Assembly: GCA_022605955.1 (NCBI GenBank)
Contig: JAKCOZ010000005.1
Location: 2,108,001 to 2,172,000, forward strand
Length of the DNA stretch: 64,000 bases
Direction: 5' to 3'
Source of the DNA: Rallus limicola
Taxonomy: Eukaryota; Chordata; Aves; Gruiformes; Rallidae
Under the pieces are notes generated by a model that saw only the letters and a list, made by a program, of their open reading frames with translations, was not told the origin of the DNA and searched no databases. The translations under genes were made by a program, and so were the position numbers. Below are positions 40,487 through 51,626 of this stretch, in pieces (within the stretch, counting starts at the first letter, position 1; every line of letters begins with the position of its first letter).

Positions 40487-41403
40487 AAGATCTTAAAGCA
40501 CATCCCTCCACCCCTCCCTTCTTAGCAGACTTCACTTTAGTCATGATTTTACTCCCTTCTTCCCCCCACATTGTGGCATGAGGAGGGGCAGGGTCTGGGG
40601 GAATGGGTATTTCAGTCAGTTCATCATGAGGTGTTCTCTTTCTTAGTTGGGGAGGGGGGAATTTGCATTCCTCACCCCCTTCCCCTGCTGCACCATGGGA
40701 TCCCACCAACAGCAGACAGTTCTTCATGAACTTTGCCAACTTGAGTCCTTTCCCACAGGACTTCAGGTCTTCACCAGCTGCCCCAGCGTGGGTCACTTCT
40801 ATGGGGTGCAGGCACAGAATCATAGAATGTCTCTCAGTTTCTCAAGCCCAGACTGCTCCGGGGGTCACAAGCCTTCCACCCCCGAAAACTTGCTCTGGTG
40901 TGGGTCTCTTGCTCTCATTTGTCTCTGTGTCTCTGTCTCTCTCCATGGGCTACAAGTGTGGCAGAGGCTTGCTCCAGCGCGTGTCAAGGCGTCTTCTATA
41001 TGTCTCCACCTGCTCCAGCGTGGGGCCTCTCCACAGGCTGCAGGTGGGGTCTCGGCCTTTTCCATGGGCTGTGGGGGGACACCTGCTCCACCATGGGTTT
41101 CTCCATGGGCTGCAGGGGCATCTTCTTTCCAGCACCTGGGGTGACTCCTCCCCGCCCCCCTTCACTGTTCTTGGTGCCTGCACAGTTTCTTACATCTTCT
41201 CACTCCCTTCTCTGCGGGCAAAATGCATTTATTTTTTCTCCTAAATGTGATTCCCAGAGGTGCTGTGACCATCACAGATTGGCTTAGCCTTGGTCAGCAA
41301 TGACTTTGGCCTTGAATCAGCTGGTGTTTGCTCTGTCTGGCCTCCAGAGAGCTTCTTGCTCTTTTCCACCAGAGCCCACTCACACAAAACTATAACACCA
41401 ACA
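40487..41403 (-). mobile_element. Endogenous retrovirus LTR (partial or solo), minus orientation
   Basis: This is the most GC-rich part of the window and a noncoding retroviral LTR read on the minus strand. Its 5' edge is at about 41403, where the minus strand begins with TGTTGG, matching the TG...CA termini of LTRs. Going leftward come a block with gattggcttagccttggtcagc, a leader with cacagtttcttacatcttctcactc, then a long tract of degenerate 30-50 base sub-repeats built on gctccagcgtggg or gctccaccatggg plus catgggctgcag. Next is gtcagttcatcatgaggtg, and it ends near cttaaagcacatccctccacc. I recall this organisation from an LTR abundant in Neoaves but do not assign a Repbase name. The 3' end of the LTR (polyadenylation region) is not recognisable to the left, so the copy appears truncated or diverged there. 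No gag, pol or env sequence adjoins it. Open frames of up to 193 codons inside it reflect GC-rich repeats, not genes. Confidence 0.85.
40892..41130 (-). repeat. Degenerate sub-repeats inside the LTR
   Basis: Recurring units 'gctccagcg', 'gctccaccatggg', 'ccatgggctgcagg', 'ccatgggctacaag' and 'ccacaggctgcagg' return about every 35-60 bases. This internal minisatellite-like array is part of the LTR family rather than a separate locus, and differences in copy number between copies are expected. Confidence 0.75.
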
Positions 41404-41809
41404 TACTTATTTTTCATTATTATCTCAATATTTTTAAAGTTTTTATTAGTATGTAATTACTTCTTACTCTTCTGAAAATACTTTATTTCAGTTTACTGTA
41501 TTTAGGATAAAGAGGGTGGGTTTTGCTCTTTTTATAGGATCATGAAATAGAAAATAGTTGATTTAAATACTGAAATATAATTAGTGGTATTTGTCAAACT
41601 TATAGAAGTGAGGCAATATTTTGAAAATTGGCTTAATCTACCACAAAAAAAATCTTACTTTTTTCTTTTAAAAATACTAATTCCTGTACTTATTAAAATC
41701 AGATATTCTGTTTCTAGTGCTTGAAAACATCTGTACAGCAATGTTGAAATGCAAAATGAGCTAAGTCCAGTTCAGCAGGCTTGGAAGTAGGACTTAAAAT
41801 TAGTCCCAT
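41404..41809. other. Unique AT-rich noncoding sequence
   Basis: Sequence flanking the LTR 5' edge. No target-site duplicate could be paired because the other LTR edge is not resolved. Confidence 0.5.
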
Positions 41810-41945
41810 GTTGCCATTCATGTGTCATTGAGTGAGCTGTTTAACACATCTGTGTATCAGTTTCCATATCAGTAAATGTGCATGAAGTGTCCACTTTACT
41901 GTCATGTCATAAGAATTAAGAACTGCAAAGTGGTTTCCCCAGTGG
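41810..41945 (+). repeat. MIR/L2-like ancient repeat remnant
   Basis: The blocks 'tgtcattgagtgagctgtttaa', 'cacatctgtgtatcagtttcc' and 'atatcagtaaatgtgcatga', followed by 'cataagaattaagaactgc' and 'aaagtgg', match in order the MIR consensus blocks for the 'gtcacttaacctctctg' stretch, 'tgcctcagtttcctcatctgtaaaatg' and the 'gaggattaaatga ... gtaaagcgc' tail. Confidence 0.6.
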
Positions 41946-43369
41946 TGTGAGGTATTACTGAAATGGGCATTACTGGATTCCTATTGTTAGTATTTTATTT
42001 GTATTACAAATACAAATACCAACTAAAGGTAGAGCTCCTTTGAACTGGAGGCATTGCTGCTGAAAAGTTTACTTTCTAAATGAACAATGCAGGCCAAAGG
42101 TAGAGGAGAGAAAATACTTAATCTTCATGCACAGATAGTAAATTTAGACAAAATTAATCCAGACTTATTACTACATTAAATCAGTGTCTGTATTTACAAT
42201 AAACCATTAACTTTTAAGTGTTTAGATGTTCATCCTTCAGGAAAAACTAACTAAAGGAGCTGTGAGTATATGAATATGGGCCAGAGATTAATTGTTGGGT
42301 TTTCCTGAGTGCTTGCATGAAGTCCAGCGGTTAAAGTCTGCATGCATGTTTGAAAAACTTCAGTTCTAATAGGTTCATCATTTTTAAGCCTAGAGAGTCC
42401 ACAATAAAAATGTAGTGTGACTTGCATAATGCAGGCATAGAACTGCCCCTATGCTAGCTATGGCTAGACTAGAGGATATATCTTCGTGGGGTATAGCCTG
42501 ACTGGAAAACTTTAAAATGATAGCAGATGTACCAAGAACTTTTGTTGATTTTTAGTGTTTAATTTATCTCACTTATTAAACCATATGCCACAATTCTGAT
42601 CTGAATTGGTTTAATCTAAGTTTACATCCATGGTTGTCTGCATAGTTAAAAAATCCTCTGTTACTGTATTTTGTTTTCTGTGTGCACACTGCCTAAAGTG
42701 GTTTTGGGTTTTTTTCTACAACAATGTTGATGGAGTAAGCCACTTGGCTGCTTGAATGCAGAAAGTGTTTTCCATTATTTTAATCTTTCTCATGATTCCA
42801 TATATTAGCCTTTCATAATTGTAATAGAATTCAGTGGAGAGGTAGTAGTACTTCTGCTGTCACCAAGTCAGCTCAGGTGAAAGCTTTCCCTCTTTTTTGT
42901 ATACTTTGCAAATGTTTTTCCTCCTATAACAATGGTACATTTCTCATGTAAGTTCTGTAGCTTTCTTACATATTGCTTATTAACTGTGTTAGAAGTAAAC
43001 AAATTCACTAATATGAGTCAATAATTTAAGTCTTGATCATGTTTCTTTTTCTGTAGAGCGTATTTGATCCCCATTTAAATATAATTATTTTTCTTTTCTG
43101 TTAAGTCCAGAGGAATGAAGCTAACTACACAATATCTGGTGCTGCAAAGTCATAGTTGATTCTTCCTCCCAGTACCTGAGTTTTTCTTCTTGCATTAGAA
43201 TTGTATAAAATAATTTTGAGCATTTGGAGTTTGAAATAGCTTTAAAAGACTATAAAAGTAATATGCTTAACAAACTGAAAAGTTTTCCACTAAGCATAGA
43301 AAATTGTCAGAGATACAACTAATTGATCTCTGCTTCTTTACAGCTGTGTAATGCTATGCATAACTGAAA
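41946..43369. other. Unique AT-rich noncoding sequence
   Basis: No repeat or gene is recognised. An imperfect palindrome with gtattacaaatacaaatac lies at about 42001-42020. Confidence 0.5.
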
Positions 43370-43680
43370 GCTCCTGTTAAATTAATTAATGATTTCAATT
43401 ATGAACTTTTCTCCAAAATGTTATGATTCGTATCAAGCTGATAATGCAGTGACCTGGGAGTGTGAAATCTGTGTTATGTAGAGAGTTGCCAGTTAATTGA
43501 TTCACAAATTATTTAAAGTTTGTTGCACCCAAGGGAGTGCTCAGATCCATGACAGCTATTTCTTAAAGTGTGCAAACTCTCTTTTCTTTTTAAGATTGTC
43601 TTGAGTTAACAAGCATGATAAAATGATTGCAAAATGGATATTGGCAGTTTGTAGTGCATCAGTTAATGTATTCGAAGGGT
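43370..43680. other. Candidate conserved noncoding element
   Basis: TAAT-rich, non-repetitive sequence (taaattaattaatgattt, cagttaattgattcac, gcatcagttaatgtattc) mixed with unique segments such as ctgataatgcagtgacctgg. It has the look of a developmental enhancer. This is not testable from one sequence. Confidence 0.25.
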
Positions 43681-44839
43681 TTCTCTAGGTTCCTTTCCTG
43701 TATCACAGCAAATGCCTATACAAAAAAGAAACTTTAAAAGTATCAAGAAGAAACAGTTGATGCCTTGTCCAGAAAGGAACTTTTTCTTTTTATACTAATT
43801 GCTTTTGTCATTTTGAATGTTTCTGTTAACTTTCCTTATCACTGGTTATCACATGTTTAATTTCTGATAATTGTAGAGTGATGCTTGTTTCCTGTTAAGG
43901 GAAATACTAGAGAGCTTTTCTGAAAAATCTTCTGAGGTTTAAAGTGAAGGATATTTCATAGAATATTGTGCTAGGCAGCAGTTTCACTGTACAGGTGAAT
44001 AGCGATTATGCCAACCTGTAGCCCAGAATTTAATGTGTCAAATTCACTGAATTTTGTGCCTTTGTATGTACAGAAGCTTGATCAGGAATTCTTCTTACCT
44101 GCTACGGATGCATAGAGACAGGAGAGGATGTTCAGTCTAATTCTGTCTGATTTTAACATCTCAGTGCATGAGTTTCACAACAATTAAAAATTGAAATGTA
44201 CAAAGAATAATATAGATGGAGGTATTAAAATAAGTTAAAGTACTGTTAATATTTTATAAACCTTTATTAAATTTTTATAAATGTTATTAAAGTGCAGTTG
44301 GGTTGACTTCAATCTTGTATATGACCACTTTCACAAATACTTCTGTGGGTGTGAGTTCTTTACTGAAGGGGCAAAAAGACTTCATATGGGTCCCTGGATC
44401 TGAGGAGACCTAAGAGTTTGAGGTATGTTAAGAGAGGTACGTCTTACTCTGAAGTTCCTGTGATTGGTATATTAGTGAGCAGTAATATTGCACTGATTTT
44501 TGTTGTACAATCAAAACATTTGGGATTGCTTGGCAGTTGAATACTGTAGCAAATAAATTCATGGTGATAACTGGCTAGTCCCATTGTTTTTCTCACTCTT
44601 GGAATATTCTGCCTCCGAAAAGATTTAGTTCTGTCAATTGCCAGTAACTTTTTGCTGCTTTTCTATTTCTGTTAAAAATACTTGTGCCAACTCTCCCCTT
44701 TTTCTAAAATACAACAAAAATAAAAGTGCACCTCATGTTATAAAGTTGCACATTACTGTAGGGCCATGAGAAGCTGCCTTGAAAAGGAGTGACTTTAACC
44801 TAATATCTTTATTGCAGAAAAAAAATACCAATTCAAATA
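43681..44839. other. Unique AT-rich noncoding sequence
   Basis: Nothing recognised. A stretch with repeated TTTTATAAA/TTATTAAA strings lies at 44245-44292. Confidence 0.5.
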
Positions 44840-45330
44840 CTGAGCAACTGCTTCTGTTTCCTGAAATTAAGGAGCCTATAATCTCAGCACCATTAACAAG
44901 TGCTGTCATTCAGATACACAGTGTCTGGCTGATTTAAATAAAATGAAATGAAGATAGTTGTTTCTGGTCCCTTGGCTTCACTCATTGCCATAAACATATG
45001 CTCTGCGTCCCGCTTCTTTCCATCTTATTTATGACTTTAATTTGTTGTGTGGGCTGCGCTAGAAATTAAATTTAATACAATTCTCCAAGGGACCCTGTCA
45101 TATAATAACATGGTAATTTCTGTGTATCCTTTTGAAAAATGAGGAAATTAATTCTTCCTGACATGTTCTAATTATTCCAGTGTGAACGGCAAATCCGTTT
45201 TTCCCAGCCCCTGAAGTGTTATAGGCAAATGGCTGCTGTTCAAAGCTGAGGTGCTAATGCTGACCAGCAGTGCGTTTAATTTGAAACATGAGCAGACACC
45301 TTTCAACACACCTTTGTAATATTGGAGTAC
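44840..45330. other. Candidate conserved noncoding element
   Basis: An interrupted block of non-repetitive sequence with TAAT cores and E-box-like CANNTG sites (acatggtaatttctgtg, agctgaggtgctaatgctg, aggcaaatggctgctg, gtgcgtttaatttgaaac). No open frame spans it. This is an appearance-based candidate for a regulatory element. Confidence 0.28.
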
Positions 45331-48065
45331 TTTACAGAAATTAATTCACTACTTATTTGGCAGCTTAGCCTGGGGGTTATGGTTTTTATTCATCAATACT
45401 ATAGTCATGTTAGCACAATGTTTCCTGTTTCCTCCAGTGCTCTGTGCCTGTGCTGTAAAATACAAATTCAGAAGGGTGCAATGCTTAGTTTTAACCTACG
45501 GATTTTTAAAGTGGGGGTGCGGGTACAATAGCACTGATGATTCTGTGTTGGGGCATGTTTCCATTTTGGAGAGAGGTACTGCAAGGTCTCCATTGTTGAG
45601 TTAATTACTGTGGTTAACACTTTCAACTGAAATTACAGAGAAGAAATTATTTGAGCTCTTCCACTCTGATGCTGGCCTCTGTTGTGACAATCTGATGCCT
45701 GTTTCCATTTCTACTACATTATTGAGTTTTAACTAAAACCAGAATGGATATGCTGTAACTTTAAAATTCCATAACATACTTGATATAGGTAGATTTTTTG
45801 CCAAGAAAAAGACAACAAATTATCAGTATAGGTGCTGTGAAACTCACATGAGTGATTCTGGGCATATATGATTTTTGATAGGTTGCCTTTGGGAATTTCT
45901 ATTTTAGTGTGCTCATTTTGTGCAGGACTGCCAAGTGAAGTCCTTCATGAGTCCCAGCTTTGTAATACACAGATGTTGTCTTTGTTAAGTGTTTCAGAAT
46001 TGAGATGCATGGAAGTATAAAAGAAATTTTAACTACTCCAAGAAACAGAACATGACAGAAGGCACCAGGAGGAAGAGTCTGGAAGAGTTAAGACTTCATT
46101 TGCAGCTTTTCAGCCATAGACATAAAGAAGAAAGAATAGTTTTCAGAGATGTTGCTGAAGAACTGGAGTTAAGAATTGTCTAAAAAAATTTGCTGACTGT
46201 CTAGCTATAGGGTGAAGTTTGTGGAGTTAGTGGAGTAAGGGTATGAGATCCATCTCACTCAGCCAAAGGAAAAAGAACAGTGCATTGGGTCTCGCTAAGA
46301 TGGAGTTCATTTTCCTTATAGCAACCTTCACAGTGCTGTGCTGGGTATTGGCTGCTGTCAAAAGAGGGGAATGAATGTAAGTATATGAAAGGTGAAAGGG
46401 AACAGTGGTTCCCTGAAACATGGTGGGGAGCTGTGAGAAGGGTCAGCAAAACCTAGAGAAGATTTGGTCAGGTTAAAGGTTTATTAAGTATGTGAGTGGA
46501 GGAGTTGCAGTAGATGAAAAGGAAAGAAATTACATCTGAGGGCATCTCAGACAGATGTTTAGCTTTAGAACAGAGACTAAAGGCAGAGTTCTCAAGGAAA
46601 CTTGTAAATACAAGGAATATTAAGCTAAATGGTTATCAAGTCATAGGAAACATACAGGAATACTAAATGCTAAAGTAAAAACTTAATCTTCTTTTTACAC
46701 ATGGAATTATCTTTTGCTAACGAGACAAGGAGTCAATGTTAGAGCAATGATTAGAATTACTCGACCACACCTTAGTGCAAAAGTACCTAATGTCCCTTCT
46801 GTAATAAATACTTAACTGTATAATGTGTATTATTCAGTTATTTATACTGAAATCTCAGAATACAGAAAGAGAAGAAAGAAATCTTATATATTACTTTCAT
46901 AAAGAGAGGTTTTTAAGGCATAGTTGAAATTTCCTTCTGACCAATTCCTAAGAGGTTTGAATTTCTTGAGGATATCCTGTTAACGATATATTGTCATAAT
47001 ACTCTGTGTGTCCTTGCTCAACAGACTTTGTTCAAGGAGGTTCAAAATGCAATCTAAATAGTTTGACTACTGGATCTAGTTTTAATTTGAAAAAGTAAAT
47101 TTTGGCATTAGGATTTTCACTATAAAGGCTAAGTTCTCCCTGTAGATCTGTGTGGTAGAAGAAGAAATTACTTCCAAAAGGCTGGCAATCTTGTGAATAA
47201 CTCCAGTGATAAAATATGTAAGATGGTTGTCTGAATGTTTGAATAGCAAAATGGAAAGAGGGTACAGCTCTGTCAAAAAAAAGAATGAACACATTGGATT
47301 TGGGTGTTGTTTCTGGGTACTCAGGTCTTTGTCAATTCTGCAACCCACTGAGGTATATTTTGTTACACAGAAATTAGCAGGTAAAGGGCAGAAAATGTAC
47401 GGCAATGAAAACTCTGGATATAGCAGCATTACTCCTCAAAAGAGTATTACTAATTCAGTGGAACTAGTGTGTTTGTAGCAGCCACATGTAGTGTGAGGGC
47501 ATTGGTTTAGACCTCAGGAGTGTTACCTCTGCATCCTTTTCATATTCCAGATGGAGCTGTGACCATGAAGGTCCCTTCTTTTTCCCAGACCCAGAGATCT
47601 CACAGGTGTGTAGAGATCTTGCAATACTGCCTAGATCTCTTATTTCCACAGCCTGTCTGCGTGTAGCTGTTGCAAACACAGCAGTAGAAACAGTGGCCAG
47701 CTATCTGAAGTCTTACAAAATCTGTTGCTGTCTGAAAGACTTGTTCAGATTCTGGTCTATACACCAGTGTACTCTCCTGTGGCATTCTCTGCATCTTCAC
47801 CAAAACTGTCAAGGCTTTGTATGCTAATGGTTCTGCAATGGTACATTTACTGGAAACCAGAGAGCATGGTAAGAGGAATATTGTTAAAAAAAAAAAAACC
47901 AACATATTTTTGCTTTGTCCACTGTATTCATAGCAGTGATATTCATAGAGCTCTGTGCAGAACTTGAGAATAAAAAGCCTTTAGTGCCTTGGCTGCTCTG
48001 CATTCCATGTCCATTGCAGCATCATGGTGTTTTTCAGTCACATTTGTCTGATATTTGCCTCAAGA
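45331..48065. other. Noncoding sequence with clustered minus-strand open frames at 47.0-47.9 kb
   Basis: The interval 47032-47905 holds overlapping minus-strand frames of 86, 115, 71 and 101 codons. They are rich in F, Y, S and L because the plus strand is A/G-rich. They match nothing I know and are not annotated as a gene (see findings). An A12 tract lies at about 47887-47898. Confidence 0.45.
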
Positions 48066-48316
48066 TGAAGATCACAGGATAATTCAGGTTGAAAGGGGTC
48101 CCAACAGGTCTTTAGTCCCATGTTCTGCTCACAGCTGTGAGTTCTGGCCAAGTTACTCAGGGCTTTATCCAGGTGGGGCTCGACAAACGTCTAATGATAG
48201 AGACAGCAAAACCTCCCTGCACAGTCTGTCCCACTGCTTGTTTCTCCTAATGGTGAAAGAGATTTTCCTTATGTGCACTTTGAAGCTTTCTTTACTCTTT
48301 AGAATAAAGCATAGAT
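48066..48316 (-). repeat. CR1 LINE 3' end, minus orientation
   Basis: Read on the plus strand this is the complement of a CR1 3' end: 'atcacaggataattcaggtt', 'gaaaggggtcccaacaggtc', 'tttagtcccatgttctgctc', 'gttactcagggctttatcc', 'aggtggggctcgacaaac', 'acagcaaaacctccctgcac', 'agtctgtcccactgcttg', 'ctcctaatggtgaaagag'. The order and spacing follow the avian CR1 tail, and the 3' terminus is at the left edge. It is 5'-truncated and the coding part carries multiple changes. It belongs to a different CR1 subfamily or age from the copy at 15.5 kb. Confidence 0.93.
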
Positions 48317-50911
48317 GAGCTTGTTCTTTAGATGGTAATGTATAATAATTCTTTTAAAAACGTGTTGCCTTAGTGACCAACCACATGCAGCAACTTCTCC
48401 GAAGTCCTTCCCGTCTTACCTTTTTCATTGATATCTCTAGGTATGACTTGGTCTAATCTTTTCACTTTTACTGTAAGATCTGTTTTCAGTGGGGAAACCC
48501 CTCATCTTGAATTCTGCTTATTTTGTTTTCCACATAAAGTGCATGCTATGAAACATAAAAAGGCAAACTAAGTTCCAACAATGAGCAACAGATGCTTAGC
48601 AACAAAACCTAGCTAGAGAGGGTGGTGCAGCTGAAAGTTAGCATCTGAAGGCCAATTCTCTTCCTACTGTTTCATGGTGAGGCTTCCACTATTGGATTAC
48701 ACAGAAAATAAGTTTTTGTTCTTGGTCTGGGCTCCTGACTGTTAGTTTTTGAGCCCTTTTCTTTCTATGTACTGGTAAATGCTGTTTTCATCATTTGTAG
48801 GGGTTTGGTTTCCCCACCCCCACCCCTCCTGGGACTGTGTTGCAAAGGAAACATTTAATTAGGAATGGAGCCTGTCATCCCAATGGTCTCTGATTTGAAC
48901 CCAGCCAAGTAAATAATAGCCTGTATTTGTTACAGTTTGACAGTTAAGTTCTCTGTGTTATGTTAATTGATGGTTCAAATCCACAAAGGTGTCCACAGAG
49001 GTAGACCCATGGTTACTGGCACTACTGGATAGCTCCTTGGCAGCTTCAGGAATCATATGAGGCTTGGAATGGAGATCGCACTCCTGCCATTCGCTCCTTT
49101 CAGGTCAGGGTCGATGCAGGTTGGTGTGGTAATGTGAAGAGGCCTGCATGGCCAGGGGAGTTTCTGTTCTGTGGATAAATGGAGCCCTTTCAGCTTCTGA
49201 GGCTGTCAACCTGGCATGAGCAATAAATTAACTTGTGGGCAGAAGACAGAAAAGAAAGCAAGGCTACCACATCTATGTTGAAAGGTCTCTTGTTCATCAG
49301 AAGAAGGAAGCAATGTAGGAAATGAAGGCAAGGTCTGAATAATTGTTTTTTCTGGGCTAGAAATGCAGTAGCTTCTCTAGCAGATGAATGAAGAGTTGTT
49401 TGTTACTTTTTCCCTCTAATTATCTTGAGTTCATTGTAGGTATTTTCTGTGGCAATCCTTTTCTCTGTTTATCCAAGAGACATCACTGACTGAATAATCA
49501 ATAAGCCCTTTTCTCCTTCATCTATTCAAGCATAAGACTGAGATTATTGAGTGAAAGAAAGGGGGTCACCATCACAAATATTTTAGGACTATTGACAGTC
49601 TATACTAAGTACTTGAGGAAAAAAATGCTCAAAGGTCTACTGATATTCTCTTTATGATTAATTCCTTTGATGATATAGGTTTATAAATATGCATTTTATA
49701 TGCTATATGCTATAGAACTAAGGCACCCAAAACATTAGTACTGAGTTGTCAGAATTAAAACTGATATATTCTAAGAGATAAGTGTATACTCCTCCCTTGC
49801 TTTTCCCCCTCTTCATTCTTAGATTGTGTTCCTTTATTGTATAGCAGTCTATGTTTCTCCTGTCTTTTAAATTGATTTGATTAATTTCTTAAATGGATAC
49901 AAAACATTTAAAGCAAGGTATTTATAAACAAAATTGGAAAAAAAATATCTAAATATCCCTCTCAAATGTTTTAAGCAGAAGTCTGAATTTTGATTTTTTG
50001 TTTAAATATATGTATCTTACAAATTGTAACACTGTTATAAATTCTAAATCTATCCTTGTATTATATTGGCAGATATTGCAAGTAGTGAAACTAAAATGTA
50101 GAAGACATTATATAGAAAATTACTTGGCTTTTCAGATAGCATTGAGAAATTTTTTTAAAGAAGCTATCATTTTTCCTACCACTTCAGTCATTGCAGCTTT
50201 TTTTTTTCCTAAAAGTATTATTTAAAGTAATACTGGCATTTTATTCCATGAAAAAATTGTCATGTTTTGCAAATTTTCAGGATGAAAGTGTCTTACATAC
50301 AGTGTTACTGAAAATCAGATGGAAGAAGAAATATGATTTGCTACTTCACAAGCTGCTTTTTCTCTTGCAGCAGGATAGAACAATGGATACGGTTGTGTTT
50401 ATGATGTATTGCTTTCACAAACTTCTGTCTTCACTGTGAGGGCCACAGTTCCATTATTTTCTGGTCCCTGCGATGGCCAGTCTGATGCTTCTAACAGGCT
50501 TCTGCACCAATTGCTGGAACTTCAGATCCCGCAGTCCCTTGCTGTGGCCACCCAACTGCCCTTTCTCACCATGTAGGCTCGCTGTCCCCAACTCACCTGT
50601 CACTACATTTATACTGCTTTTGCATTGTTTCCTTTTGGTCACCGAGCTGTACCCTTCCCTGAGTTTGAATGGGTAGGGCCTTTTCCTTAATTCTGTATCA
50701 CATCGCCATGCTATTTTTCTGCTTTATTTTAGCAAAGAATTCAGTATTGGATTTGTGCCACTGGTAACCCTGACCTTACTGGTGATTGAACAAGCTGAAG
50801 ACATCTAGGAATATGAGCTGTAGAATAATCTGCTTTTAGATAGTATTTACTTGCTGAATGGATAGTGCAGAAGTGACTTCACATTCTGCATTTGTTGATT
50901 TAAAAACATAC

Positions 50912-50921
50912 CCCCCCCCCG
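50912..50921. repeat. Poly(C) tract
   Basis: A run of about ten C residues in AT-rich surroundings. Such G/C homopolymers are sequencing-error prone and may have an inexact length. Confidence 0.7.
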
Positions 50922-51604
50922 CAAATAATAACTGAAGAGCCCATTAAGTTACTGGGGCAAGAGGTGTGAAGCGGGCAGAATGGATATAAACCAGTTGGGG
51001 AAGGGCTTATGATGTTATGACAAAACCTTATGTATATTCATCTTCCACATACCTTGTTCTTAGAGAATAGCTGGTTCCTCCATTTCTTAGAGAACTTTAT
51101 ATTGCCAAAACTAAAATTGTCCTAATATAAATGGTCAGAATGCATTGGAGAAATACTTATGGTTATTAATGTTTATTGTCAATGACAAAAAAGAGGTTAG
51201 TATAGAAACTACTAGAGTAGCAGGACAAATTCAGGGAAATTCAGCTTGGTGTTGAACCAAGCTGGAATTGGATAAGTGTTTGGCTGGAGCTGGGGAAGGC
51301 CTTGCAGCATCTTCCTTGGCCTCTGCCTGACTCAGTATGCTGCTGTTTGTCAGTTGAGGAACATCTTCCAAAGGGAAGGGGAAAATCAAGGAGAAAGAGG
51401 TGCCTGGTTCTTCCTTGTTTAAACAGCTTCAGCCCAAGTGCCCTTTTCTGCGGTGCTGATCCCATGTGAACTGGAGCCTGAAATCACATTTTAAATCAAT
51501 AATCTCCAGGAAATTGGATGCTCTTTAAAATCCAGCTGAGAAATAGGTAGCAATAGTTTTGATAAACATTACCCATTTGTGGTCATTTTGCATTTGTGTG
51601 CATG

Positions 51605-51626
51605 CCCCCCCCCTCTCCTCCCCCCG
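51605..51626. repeat. C-rich tract
   Basis: C9-10, then tctcctcccccc. A pyrimidine-only stretch of low complexity. Confidence 0.75.

Noticed and set aside
40431..40823. Minus-strand 130-codon frame in the LTR sense direction
   Set aside because: LTRs of this type are noncoding. The frame runs out of the LTR into flanking sequence and matches no retroviral protein.
40647..41287. Plus-strand open frames of 165, 193 and 129 codons
   Set aside because: They overlap in different phases inside the LTR sub-repeats. GC-rich periodic sequence lacks stops, and the translations are repetitive (MGC, LQG, HHGF) without a domain.
43956..43972. ttcatagaatattg as a CR1 terminus
   Set aside because: Only a short resemblance to the CR1 end. 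The flanking sequence has none of the following CR1 blocks.
48055..48318. Plus-strand 87-codon frame
   Set aside because: This is the antisense of the minus-oriented CR1 remnant. Its match to many bird sequences would reflect the repeat.
48973..48983. Possible tRNA gene from the B-box-like ggttcaaatcc
   Set aside because: No A box at proper distance, no cloverleaf stems and no terminator T run at the right place.
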